38,103 nt of DNA from an uncultured Pseudomonadota bacterium (GTDB lineage Bacteria; Myxococcota_A; Bradymonadia; Bradymonadales; Bradymonadaceae): positions 1-38,103 of the forward strand of contig CATLTV010000028.1 in NCBI GenBank assembly GCA_950059285.1, given 5' to 3'. The notes beneath the pieces were generated by a model. The model was not told where the DNA came from, ran no database searches, and was given only the letters and a program-made list of their open reading frames with translations. A program made the position numbers and the translations under genes. Of this stretch, positions 31,259 through 38,103 are shown piece after piece (within the stretch, counting starts at the first letter, position 1; each line of letters opens with the position of its first letter).

Positions 31259-31350
31259 GGTTGTTATCCTTTGTGATACCTGGTGATGACGAAATATAGA
31301 CTATCTATCCGTTGAAATCATGCTCGGGAGCTGGCCTGGAGACTATCAAT

Positions 31351-31370
31351 AAATACCAAAAAATACCAAA
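31351..31370 (-). repeat. Two tandem 10-bp repeats upstream of the universal stress protein gene
   Basis: AAATACCAAA is repeated exactly, end to end (31351-31360, 31361-31370), about 95-110 bases before the start codon. The 10-base period would put both copies on the same DNA face, as expected for adjacent regulator contacts. No regulator is identified. Confidence 0.5.
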
Positions 31371-31459
31371 TCCATGATGCCTCCTTGAGCGCAACAAGCT
31401 CGTTGAATTGTGCACAGCATAATCACATTGCACAGGCCTGTCACCTGTGCTCTCGATTT

Positions 31460-32440
31460 TCATGGCTGGCCTTGATGCCATTGACGTGCCTGCTCTACGT
31501 CCCTGTCCATCTGTGCGATCAGCTCTTCTGAACTTGAGAATGCCATGTCTCCACGTTGCCTGACATGAAACTTGATCTGCACGCGGCTCTCATACAGATC
31601 AAAGCCCTCCTTGGTTTGCGGCACGTTCAGGACAAATGTTTCGACATTTCTTCCCTTGGCCTCTTCATAAGTGGGCCTACTTCCAATGTAAGTACATGCT
31701 TGAAGACTTCCATAACGCTCTGTCTCAAGCGTTGTGGTGTAGATGCCATCGGGCAAGTGAACCTCTTGCTCAACCTGCGTATTTGCAGTCGGATAGCCAA
31801 GCTCTCGGCCACGAGCATCGCCGTGAATGACCTTGCCTGTAAGTGTGTAGGGCCTGCCCATCAGGCGAGTGACCTCGTCGAGCGCACCTTCCTTGAGCTG
31901 GGTTCTGATTCGTGTAGAGCTGATGTGCTCACCATGGTCATCAAGCAGTGGTATGGCGTGTGTGTTAAACCCATGTTTCTTGCCAAGCTCGGTCAAGCTC
32001 TCCACATTGCCCGAGCGTTTGTGACCAAAGTGGAAGTCCTCGCCAACAATGACCTCTCTGGCACACAGACTTGTGACCAGCGCCTGAATGACAAACTCTT
32101 CGGGCGTCTGGCTGGCGATGCCCTTATCAAAAGGAATCGCAAAGACTTCTTCCACACCATAAGTTCCAAGCGTGTCCACGCGCTGGTCCAGCGTCATGAT
32201 CTCGAAGCTCTCGAGCGTGGGCCTGAAGTAGCGCACAGGGTGTGGCCAGAAGGTCAGCGCGATCACGCGCAAAGGTGCATGTTCACCTGATTGCGCAAGC
32301 TTGACTGCATGTTCAATCAGACGCTGGTGGCCTCGGTGTACACCGTCAAAGTTACCGATCACAATGGCGGAACCTTGCTGGTCTCGTGATTTGCTGGCGC
32401 TTGCTGCTTCCTCAAAGGTCTTGTATGTGGTTGGTTTCAT
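31460..32440 (-). CDS. ribF: Bifunctional riboflavin kinase / FAD synthetase
   Basis: Converts riboflavin to FMN and FMN to FAD in the cytoplasm. The 326 residues match the bacterial bifunctional enzyme. The N-terminal adenylyltransferase domain has IGNFDGVHRGHQRL (the HxGH signature at His35-His38), a flavin-region FHFGHKRSGN, and the ISSTRIR motif. The C-terminal flavokinase domain has GRPYTLTGKVIHGDARGRELGYPTANT and the catalytic-side FVLN and LYESRVQIKFHVRQR segments. It is a stand-alone gene divergent from ugd. No FMN riboswitch is evident upstream. A small 7-bp hairpin at 31430-31450 lies just after the stop but has no T run. Confidence 0.96.
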   Translation of the reverse strand: MKPTTYKTFEEAASASKSRDQQGSAIVIGNFDGVHRGHQRLIEHAVKLAQSGEHAPLRVIALTFWPHPVRYFRPTLESFEIMTLDQRVDTLGTYGVEEVFAIPFDKGIASQTPEEFVIQALVTSLCAREVIVGEDFHFGHKRSGNVESLTELGKKHGFNTHAIPLLDDHGEHISSTRIRTQLKEGALDEVTRLMGRPYTLTGKVIHGDARGRELGYPTANTQVEQEVHLPDGIYTTTLETERYGSLQACTYIGSRPTYEEAKGRNVETFVLNVPQTKEGFDLYESRVQIKFHVRQRGDMAFSSSEELIAQMDRDVEQARQWHQGQP

Positions 32441-32681
32441 TGTTTCTTTACTGTGTTGGTTCGAGTGACTGTTCGTGCAACCTCTCTCTCTTTACCTTTT
32501 GCAATGCAGACTGCACAACTGAAACTCCTTGAATCCTGAAGAATTGCTTGCTTTGCAAAACACTTTTTTGATACTGCTCTGAGCATTGGGCTTGCCTCAG
32601 GGCAGGTTTTTCTTAGGAGCATTTGCTTACCCATTGATTTACATCATTATTTCGAACGCGAAATAGATGTCAGGAGAAGTT

Positions 32682-34010
32682 ATGAAAGTTGCTGTGATTG
32701 GGAGTGGTTATGTCGGGCTTGTGGCCGGAGCATGTCTTGCTGATGTGGGTAATGATGTGATCTGCGTGGACCGCGACACAGCCAAAATCGAAGCGTTGAA
32801 AGATGGCGTGATTCCTATCTATGAGCCAGGTCTTGAAGATATGGTCCTGCGCAACTATCAGGAACAGCGCCTTCACTTCACGACCAACACGCCAGACGCT
32901 GTGAAGGCTTCTGATGTGATCTTCATCGCGGTGGGCACTCCTCCTGGTGAAGATGGATCTGCGGATCTCTCTCACGTGCTGGCTGTGGCAAAAGATATCG
33001 CACAGAGCTTGAACGAAGAAGACAAGGTCGTGGTGTGTAAGAGCACCGTACCAGTGGGCACCGCAGATCGCGTGCGTGAAGTCCTCGTGGCACACAGTAG
33101 TTTTACGGCGCATGTGGTTTCAAACCCCGAATTCCTCAAGGAAGGTAGTGCGCTCAAGGACTTCCTCTCTCCTGATCGTGTGATCGTGGGTGCTGCCAAC
33201 GATGACGCTGCGAAGAAAGTTGGCAAACTTTACAAGCCATTTATGCGACGCTCCGAGCGTATCCTGTACATGGATAACCGTAGCGCCGAGATGACCAAGT
33301 ATGCGTCAAACTCGATTCTTGCGACCAAGATCTCGTTCATGAACGAGATCGCCAACATCTGTGATGCTGTGGATGCTGATGTGGCGCTTGTCCGTAAGGG
33401 CATGGCCATGGATGAGCGTATCGGTCCACACTTCATTTATCCTGGCGTTGGTTACGGTGGCTCTTGCTTCCCCAAGGATGTGCGTGCGCTCGCCAAAGTC
33501 GCCATGGATAATGATCTTGATCCCCAACTTTTGAACGCGGTGGAGAGCGTGAACAACCTCCAGAAACAGCGTCTTGTGGATCTTGCGACAGGTTTCTTCC
33601 AGGGTGATCTCTCTGGTAAAACCTTTGCTATCTGGGGTCTTAGCTTCAAGCCGAAGACTGATGATACCCGCGAGTCTCCCGCGCTGATCTCCATCCGCCA
33701 CTTCGTCGAACAGGGCGCCACCATCCGTGCATCCGATCCTGTGGCCATGCCAAACTCCGAGGCGGAACTTGCCGATCTCTCCGATTCAGTGAGCTTCCAC
33801 CGCGATTATTACAGTACGCTTGAAGGCGCCGATGCTTTGTTCCTGTTTACTGAATGGAACGAGTTCAGAAGCCCCGACTTCAAGCGCATCAAGGCGTTGC
33901 TCAATCACCCCGTCATCTTTGATGGTCGCAATATTTACGATCCAGGCGATTTGCGTGAGCTTGGCTTCACCTACTTTGGTATTGGTCGAAGCTCTCTGAA
34001 AATTTCGTAA
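32682..34010 (+). CDS. ugd: UDP-glucose 6-dehydrogenase
   Basis: Oxidises UDP-glucose to UDP-glucuronate with two NAD+, supplying a precursor for acidic polysaccharides. The 442 residues match the family. Visible are the N-terminal NAD-binding MKVAVIGSGYVGLVAGACLAD, the substrate-loop STVPVGTADRVRE and NPEFLKEGSALKDF, the catalytic Cys262 in GYGGSCFPKD, and the C-terminal UDP-binding FAIWGLSFKPKTDDTRESPA. The ATG at 32682 has AGGAG 5 bases upstream; an ATG at 32667 is in frame but lacks a site. A palindromic terminator starts 14 bases after the stop. It may feed the polymer exported by the proteins at 17996-19948, though the genes are far apart. Confidence 0.96.
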   Translation: MKVAVIGSGYVGLVAGACLADVGNDVICVDRDTAKIEALKDGVIPIYEPGLEDMVLRNYQEQRLHFTTNTPDAVKASDVIFIAVGTPPGEDGSADLSHVLAVAKDIAQSLNEEDKVVVCKSTVPVGTADRVREVLVAHSSFTAHVVSNPEFLKEGSALKDFLSPDRVIVGAANDDAAKKVGKLYKPFMRRSERILYMDNRSAEMTKYASNSILATKISFMNEIANICDAVDADVALVRKGMAMDERIGPHFIYPGVGYGGSCFPKDVRALAKVAMDNDLDPQLLNAVESVNNLQKQRLVDLATGFFQGDLSGKTFAIWGLSFKPKTDDTRESPALISIRHFVEQGATIRASDPVAMPNSEAELADLSDSVSFHRDYYSTLEGADALFLFTEWNEFRSPDFKRIKALLNHPVIFDGRNIYDPGDLRELGFTYFGIGRSSLKIS

Positions 34011-34023
34011 GTGTATCTTTGAT

Positions 34024-34077
34024 GGAAGACAACAAGGGGGCGCGTGCTTGAAAGCACGCGCCCCCTTGTTGTCTTCC
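34024..34077 (+). terminator. 54-base palindromic terminator after ugd
   Basis: Perfect 26-bp arms (34024-34049 with 34052-34077) with a 2-base spacer, 14 bases after the ugd stop codon. The arm GGAAGACAACAAGGGGGCG resembles that of the 30299-30364 palindrome (GAAGACATGACAA then AAGGGGCGG). CTCTTTGT follows. Confidence 0.85.
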
Positions 34078-34136
34078 TCTTTGTGGGAACTTGACCAACA
34101 TGACATCTCCGTTCACCATGGCAATCAGAAGAGTTC

Positions 34137-35639
34137 ATGGACGAGCTCTCTGACCTTGTTTTTTGGAGCGTGCGCGTGTCAAGATTGACCCCTCTCAAAC
34201 CTGCTGTACCAACACATTGTGCTCACCTTACCTCGCTTATTCTGGTGTGGATGAGCCTCGTGTCACTGGCTCCCTCTGCACACGCCAATGAACCTGACTG
34301 GAAGGGGACACTCGCTGCCGAATCTCATGTGGGTGTGCTTCAGGAAGATGTGTTTCTTGGTCTTTATTTGCAATTAAATCAATCGTTTGCGTTGCCTCAG
34401 GTTGGCGCAAGATTGCTCCCCTCAGAGCAGAGGTCTTCCTCCACTGCGTTATCACTGTCACTGCAAGCTCCGTTGCGTTTACGCCTTGCTGATCGTGCTC
34501 CTGTTCAGGGCACGCTCTTGCGTGAACAGGACTGGGATCAGCCGCGTGATGTGCTGCGTGTGCTGAGACGTCTCGCTTATGGTGAGGCAGGATCACCACT
34601 TCATATCCAGGCAGGCGAGCTCAACTCCATCACCTTGTTGGATGGTCAGTTGATCGCCAATTATTACAATGTGGTCAGCCCTGATGAACCCGCTACTGGA
34701 GTGGTCGTGTCCTCCAGTACACGCAGCTATGATGCCGCGTTGATGCTTGGTGATGTGCTCTCACCTTCTGTGATGGCTGCCGAGATAAAGCTTCGACCTG
34801 CGACCATTTTTAACGCAAAACATAACTTCCTGCGTCGGTTTGCGCTCGGTGTTGGATTGACTTCAGACATTCAAGCTCCCACTGCACTCGCGCTTGATGA
34901 ACGTGGTTTTATTGAGGTTGATGCGACCTCTTCTCCCTCTGTGTTGGAGTCGCAAGCTACCTGGATTGGTGGGCCTGAATTGCAGGCGTGGTTGGTGACA
35001 CGACCCAAGGTGAGTCTCTCTTTTGAGTCGAGTGTGTTCTGGCATGATCGGCTCGGGCGCGGTGAACATGTCGGGCTAAGTTTACAGCTGATGTCGTTGT
35101 ACTGGATGAAGATTCAGCTCAAAAGCTCCGTGGTGTTTGCACACGATCGTTATGTGCCTCACTACATCTCTCCGCTCTATCAGGTGGAGCGCTTTCAGGT
35201 CGATGGCTTTGGTGTGGCGTTGCCTGAAACCAAACTTCAAGCGGTTGCTGGCATGACTCCGCGCGATGATATGTATGTGGATAGTTCCTTCACGCTTGTG
35301 TTGCCTACATTGCAGAGTTCATTGTTTATCAACTATTTACATTCTAACGTGACCCCCATGGGAAGCGCTGTGACAGCCAAGCTAGATGTGGCTCCTCACA
35401 AGCTTGTCAATCTGAGCGCCTTCTACCACCAGAACCTCTTTGATGGCCCCAAACAAGCATTGAAACTCAGGCGTAGCTTGATTGGCTCCGAACTTCGTGT
35501 GATGCCGTGGGGACCTCTTTACGCTGTTGCCCGTTATGATCGACTGTGGCGCTTGCGTGATGATGGGCTCTGGTCTTCAGTGCAAAACTGGAACATTGGT
35601 GTGGGCGCTCAATGGGCGTTTGAAGCCTATACACGATGA
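34137..35639 (+). CDS. Putative outer-membrane beta-barrel protein
   Basis: About 500 residues, not recognised as a named family. A hydrophobic segment (LTSLILVWMSLVSLAPSAHA, cut before NEP) is a likely signal peptide, preceded by a long N-region, so the true start may be a later codon such as a GTG near 34170. The mature part alternates hydrophobic and polar residues in strand-like stretches (ALSLSLQAPLRLRLAD, VSLSFESSVFWHDR, SLFINYLHSNVTP, LVNLSAFYHQNLFDG, WNIGVGAQWAFEAYTR), as in a porin or barrel with more than 14 strands. It ends in YTR and not a terminal aromatic. The class A penicillin-binding protein gene starts 17 bases downstream, so the two are probably co-transcribed. Confidence 0.72.
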   Translation: MDELSDLVFWSVRVSRLTPLKPAVPTHCAHLTSLILVWMSLVSLAPSAHANEPDWKGTLAAESHVGVLQEDVFLGLYLQLNQSFALPQVGARLLPSEQRSSSTALSLSLQAPLRLRLADRAPVQGTLLREQDWDQPRDVLRVLRRLAYGEAGSPLHIQAGELNSITLLDGQLIANYYNVVSPDEPATGVVVSSSTRSYDAALMLGDVLSPSVMAAEIKLRPATIFNAKHNFLRRFALGVGLTSDIQAPTALALDERGFIEVDATSSPSVLESQATWIGGPELQAWLVTRPKVSLSFESSVFWHDRLGRGEHVGLSLQLMSLYWMKIQLKSSVVFAHDRYVPHYISPLYQVERFQVDGFGVALPETKLQAVAGMTPRDDMYVDSSFTLVLPTLQSSLFINYLHSNVTPMGSAVTAKLDVAPHKLVNLSAFYHQNLFDGPKQALKLRRSLIGSELRVMPWGPLYAVARYDRLWRLRDDGLWSSVQNWNIGVGAQWAFEAYTR

Positions 35640-35655
35640 TGCGCATGAGTTGATA

Positions 35656-38076
35656 ATGAAGGGTCAAGAGATACAGATAAAACGACGTTTTGGTGGCGTC
35701 ATCGGTTCGGCGCTCCGTGCTGTGCTTGTGATGTGTGTCTGGACGCCTCTGTTTGTGGCTGTACTGGCGACATTTCAACTCTCATTTATGGCACGTGATA
35801 TTCCTGATATCCCCACGCTTGATGTGTTGCAGCCTACATTTCAGAGTCGTGTACAACTTGCTGATGGCACACGTGTTTCTGGCGCATATGCAACCTCACA
35901 GGTGCCTTATGATGCACTCCCTCCACAACTCCTTGTCACCTTCCTCGCCGCAGAAGATGAGGACTTCTTCACACACACAGCCTTTAATCTTCGCGCAATT
36001 CTCAGAGCGGCTCTTGAAAACTTCCGCTCAGGTGAGCGTACACAGGGCGCCAGTACATTAAGCCAACAACTGGCAAAACAGTTCACTGGCGCCCAGAAGA
36101 GCTACTACCGCAAAGTACGAGAGCTCCTGCTCGCTCGTCGTATGGAGGCCACGTTCTCCAAGCACGAACTGCTACGTGTTTATCTGGAGACGTCGTTCAT
36201 GGGACACACTGCGTATGGCGTGACCCAGGCGAGCTGGTTTTATTTTGCCAAAGACCCACGGGAGCTTGATCAGGGAGAGCTTGCGACGATTGCGGGGCTG
36301 TTGCCTTCTCCCAATCGCTTCAGTCCTTTACGTCACCCCGAGCGGGCGCGTCAGCGCCGAGATCGTGTTCTGCAACGTATGCATGCCATGGGTGTGCTCT
36401 CCACGCAGGAACTTGAGCACTGGACCAGTCAACCTGTCGTGACGCGCACGCGTAAGCGCGATCAGATTGACTACCCTTATGTCCACGCATCGGCGCTGCG
36501 AATCCTCACCGATGATGGTAATAACAGCATGTTGGACATGTGGAGTGAGGGTGCATACACCATCACAATGCCTCATCTTCCAGATACTCAGATCAAGGCT
36601 CGTAATGCCGTGCGACAAGCTGTCCTTGATTATGACCATCGTCAGGGATACAGAGGCTTACCAGATGAGCAAAAACTAAATGATGAAGAAAAAGTCTTTG
36701 CGAATAAGGTGTTTACAAGAGCTTCTGTCAAGGATGTTCACAAGGAGCATTTGACGCTCACGGTCTTTACCTCGCCAGAATCTGTTGACATTGAGCTTTC
36801 TCTTGAGACGTTACGTTGGGCCTCGGATGCATCACTCACTCGCCATTACAAGAGACCTCGTACCTTACATGATCTCACGCATGCGTTTACACCAAGTGAT
36901 GAGGTGCGTGTGCGTTGGTCAAAGACCAAAGAGGCATGGGAGCTTGCTCAGGCTCCCCGTCTTCAGAGCGCGCTCTTTTCCATGGACACGATCACAGGTC
37001 AAACGCTCGCCAGCGTGGGCGGCGTCGAGCCAAAGATTGATATTTATCATCGCGCTGAACAGTCATGTCGACAACCTGGAAGTGTGTTCAAGCCCCTTGT
37101 GTACACGCCCGCGCTCGCGCTTGGTATTCACCCCGCGACGATGTTGGGCGATGTCCCCAAGGAGCTTGATAATGACGCTCATGGTGGAACCTGGACGCCG
37201 CGTAACGCGGACAGGAACTACAAGGGTTATATTACGATGAAACAGGCGCTGGCAGGTTCGCGAAATATCCCGGCGGCCTACCTGTTTGATCGCGTCGGTT
37301 CACGTCGTGTCATCGATCTTGCGCGCAAGCTAGGTATCACGGATGTGCTTGATCCTGCGCCCTCACTCGCGCTTGGGGCAAGCTGCGTCAAACCTGTAGA
37401 AATGATCGCGCTGTACACTGCATTTCAACGTCATGGCGTGCGAAAAGCGCCTGTGTTTTTCCTCGATTGGCGAGCCTCTGACGGAGAGGTTATCGCGCAG
37501 CATACGCACTATGCGATGCCGTTTGTGTCGCTTTCTGAACGACTTGTGGCGATTGCTGACTACAAGAAGTTTGAACAGAAGCGCGGTCCAATCTCTCGCG
37601 AGATCGCAGATACAATGTGGTGGATGTTACGACAGGTGGTGCTTGTGGGGACAGCTCATGAACTTCCCAATCGTTGGCCTGTGGCAGCCAAGACCGGGAC
37701 CACCAACAAGTATGACGCCTGGTTTATTGGGTTTGATGGACAGTCCACCACAGGTGTTTGGGTTGGAAGTGATAAGAACAAACATGCCCTTGGGCCAGGA
37801 GAGCATGGCGCGACTGTGGCGATGCCTGCATTTGAACAGTTCTACCGTGAGGTAAGCTGGTACGAAGACAAGCTCGCTTTGCCCGACTGGGAGGAGATCT
37901 TCCCGCTGGATACCATGACGCTTGTGCGAATCGATGAGCCCACGGGCATGTTGGCGCGGCCCAATCAATACGGTGTATTGTATCCCTTTATGAAAGGGCA
38001 GGAACCTTCCGAGCTTGCGCCCACACAAACGACCAAGAAGATGGAGCGTATTGATCTATTGGTTGATGGATTGTAG
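35656..38076 (+). CDS. mrcA: Class A penicillin-binding protein (PBP1A-type)
   Basis: Bifunctional peptidoglycan glycosyltransferase/transpeptidase, 806 residues from the ATG at 35656. A short cytoplasmic tail and one membrane anchor (LRAVLVMCVWTPLFVAVLATFQL) precede the glycosyltransferase domain, with the catalytic Glu100 in AAEDEDFFTH and RTQGASTLSQQLAKQF. The middle domain is divergent. The transpeptidase domain has the active-site Ser476-x-x-Lys479 (PGSVFKP), Ser535-Arg-Asn537 (GSRN) and Lys679-Thr-Gly-Thr. All catalytic motifs are intact, so the enzyme should be active. The frame is open upstream to 35527 inside the preceding gene, but this start gives the normal N-terminus. The subtype symbol is by resemblance. 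The stop lies 27 bases from the window end. Confidence 0.94.
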   Translation: MKGQEIQIKRRFGGVIGSALRAVLVMCVWTPLFVAVLATFQLSFMARDIPDIPTLDVLQPTFQSRVQLADGTRVSGAYATSQVPYDALPPQLLVTFLAAEDEDFFTHTAFNLRAILRAALENFRSGERTQGASTLSQQLAKQFTGAQKSYYRKVRELLLARRMEATFSKHELLRVYLETSFMGHTAYGVTQASWFYFAKDPRELDQGELATIAGLLPSPNRFSPLRHPERARQRRDRVLQRMHAMGVLSTQELEHWTSQPVVTRTRKRDQIDYPYVHASALRILTDDGNNSMLDMWSEGAYTITMPHLPDTQIKARNAVRQAVLDYDHRQGYRGLPDEQKLNDEEKVFANKVFTRASVKDVHKEHLTLTVFTSPESVDIELSLETLRWASDASLTRHYKRPRTLHDLTHAFTPSDEVRVRWSKTKEAWELAQAPRLQSALFSMDTITGQTLASVGGVEPKIDIYHRAEQSCRQPGSVFKPLVYTPALALGIHPATMLGDVPKELDNDAHGGTWTPRNADRNYKGYITMKQALAGSRNIPAAYLFDRVGSRRVIDLARKLGITDVLDPAPSLALGASCVKPVEMIALYTAFQRHGVRKAPVFFLDWRASDGEVIAQHTHYAMPFVSLSERLVAIADYKKFEQKRGPISREIADTMWWMLRQVVLVGTAHELPNRWPVAAKTGTTNKYDAWFIGFDGQSTTGVWVGSDKNKHALGPGEHGATVAMPAFEQFYREVSWYEDKLALPDWEEIFPLDTMTLVRIDEPTGMLARPNQYGVLYPFMKGQEPSELAPTQTTKKMERIDLLVDGL

Positions 38077-38103
38077 CGCGTGAAAAAGTCAGGGTGGGGG
38101 CGG
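38077..38103 (+). terminator. Truncated arm of a probable palindromic terminator after the penicillin-binding protein gene
   Basis: The last 27 bases go from GTGAAAAAGTC into GGGTGGGGGCGG and stop. The A-rich-then-G-rich order, and the distance from the stop codon, match the left arms of the complete palindromes in this window (several contain GGGGCG or GGGGGCG). The second arm lies outside the window, so this is inference. Confidence 0.4.

Noticed and set aside
31556-32290. Open frame of 244 codons antisense to ribF
   Set aside because: The ribF motifs are unambiguous; this is a mirror frame without its own signals.
32591-32611. Short hairpin followed by TTTTT upstream of ugd, as an attenuator
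   Set aside because: The stem is only 6 bp with a wobble pair, no leader peptide is evident, and no plus-strand gene precedes it. Probably chance.
19957-34077. Palindromes as CRISPR repeats, integron attC sites, REP elements or transposon ends
   Set aside because: They differ in sequence, are not arrayed, and no cas, integrase or transposase gene is near. Position just after stop codons fits terminators better.

Overview
The window is bacterial chromosome, most likely from a Myxococcota/Bradymonadia-type deltaproteobacterial lineage. The support is a gliding-type Agl/Glt gene cluster, a Myxococcota-style polysaccharide exporter (short OPX lipoprotein plus separate outer-membrane barrel), and lipoproteins with acidic linkers and Cys-rich modules. 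The lineage call is inference from gene content. I see no rRNA, tRNA, CRISPR array, transposase or phage gene. Bases 1-22 are Illumina adapter sequence, so position 1 is an assembly contig end and not biology.

Layout. 65-1798 (-) DNA polymerase X with PHP domain. 2102-3465 (+) speD-speE, spermidine synthesis. 3643-16855 (+) an envelope machine related to the Agl/Glt gliding apparatus: a promoter, a coiled-coil periplasmic protein, two large TPR proteins, a TPR lipoprotein (GltE-like), a conserved 75-residue exported protein, a TolQ/ExbB channel, two ExbD proteins, and a GltG-like protein with an AgmX/TonB-like C-terminus. The channel and ExbD proteins would use the proton gradient; the TPR, lipoprotein and GltG-like parts would carry force across the periplasm. 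17269-19948 (+) polysaccharide export: exported helical protein, outer-membrane barrel, short OPX lipoprotein. 20045-27165 (-) a three-gene ion-transport operon: a CPA2-like membrane protein, then a 1606-residue CPA2 antiporter fused to a long helical region, a P-loop ATPase and a winged helix, then an MscS-type channel. 27527-30083 (-) zinc metalloprotease lipoprotein and a HEAT-repeat protein. 30368-31258 (-) tandem universal stress protein. 31460-32440 (-) ribF. 32682-34010 (+) ugd. 34137-35639 (+) outer-membrane barrel. 35656-38076 (+) class A penicillin-binding protein.

Two things stand out. First, the antiporter-ATPase fusion and its operon: I know of no described system with this architecture. 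Second, the ends of transcription units carry very long perfect palindromes with arms of 26-37 bp and loops of 0-3 nt, at 19957-20030, 27442-27514, 30299-30364 and 34024-34077. Both window ends break off inside sequence that looks like one arm of another such palindrome, just past the stop codons of polX and the penicillin-binding protein. This suggests that these palindromes both end transcription and break short-read assembly.

Start codons were moved from the longest open frame to internal starts with better ribosome binding sites or family fit for polX, speD, the four proteins from 3761 to 12185, the 75-residue protein, the second ExbD, ugd and the penicillin-binding protein.
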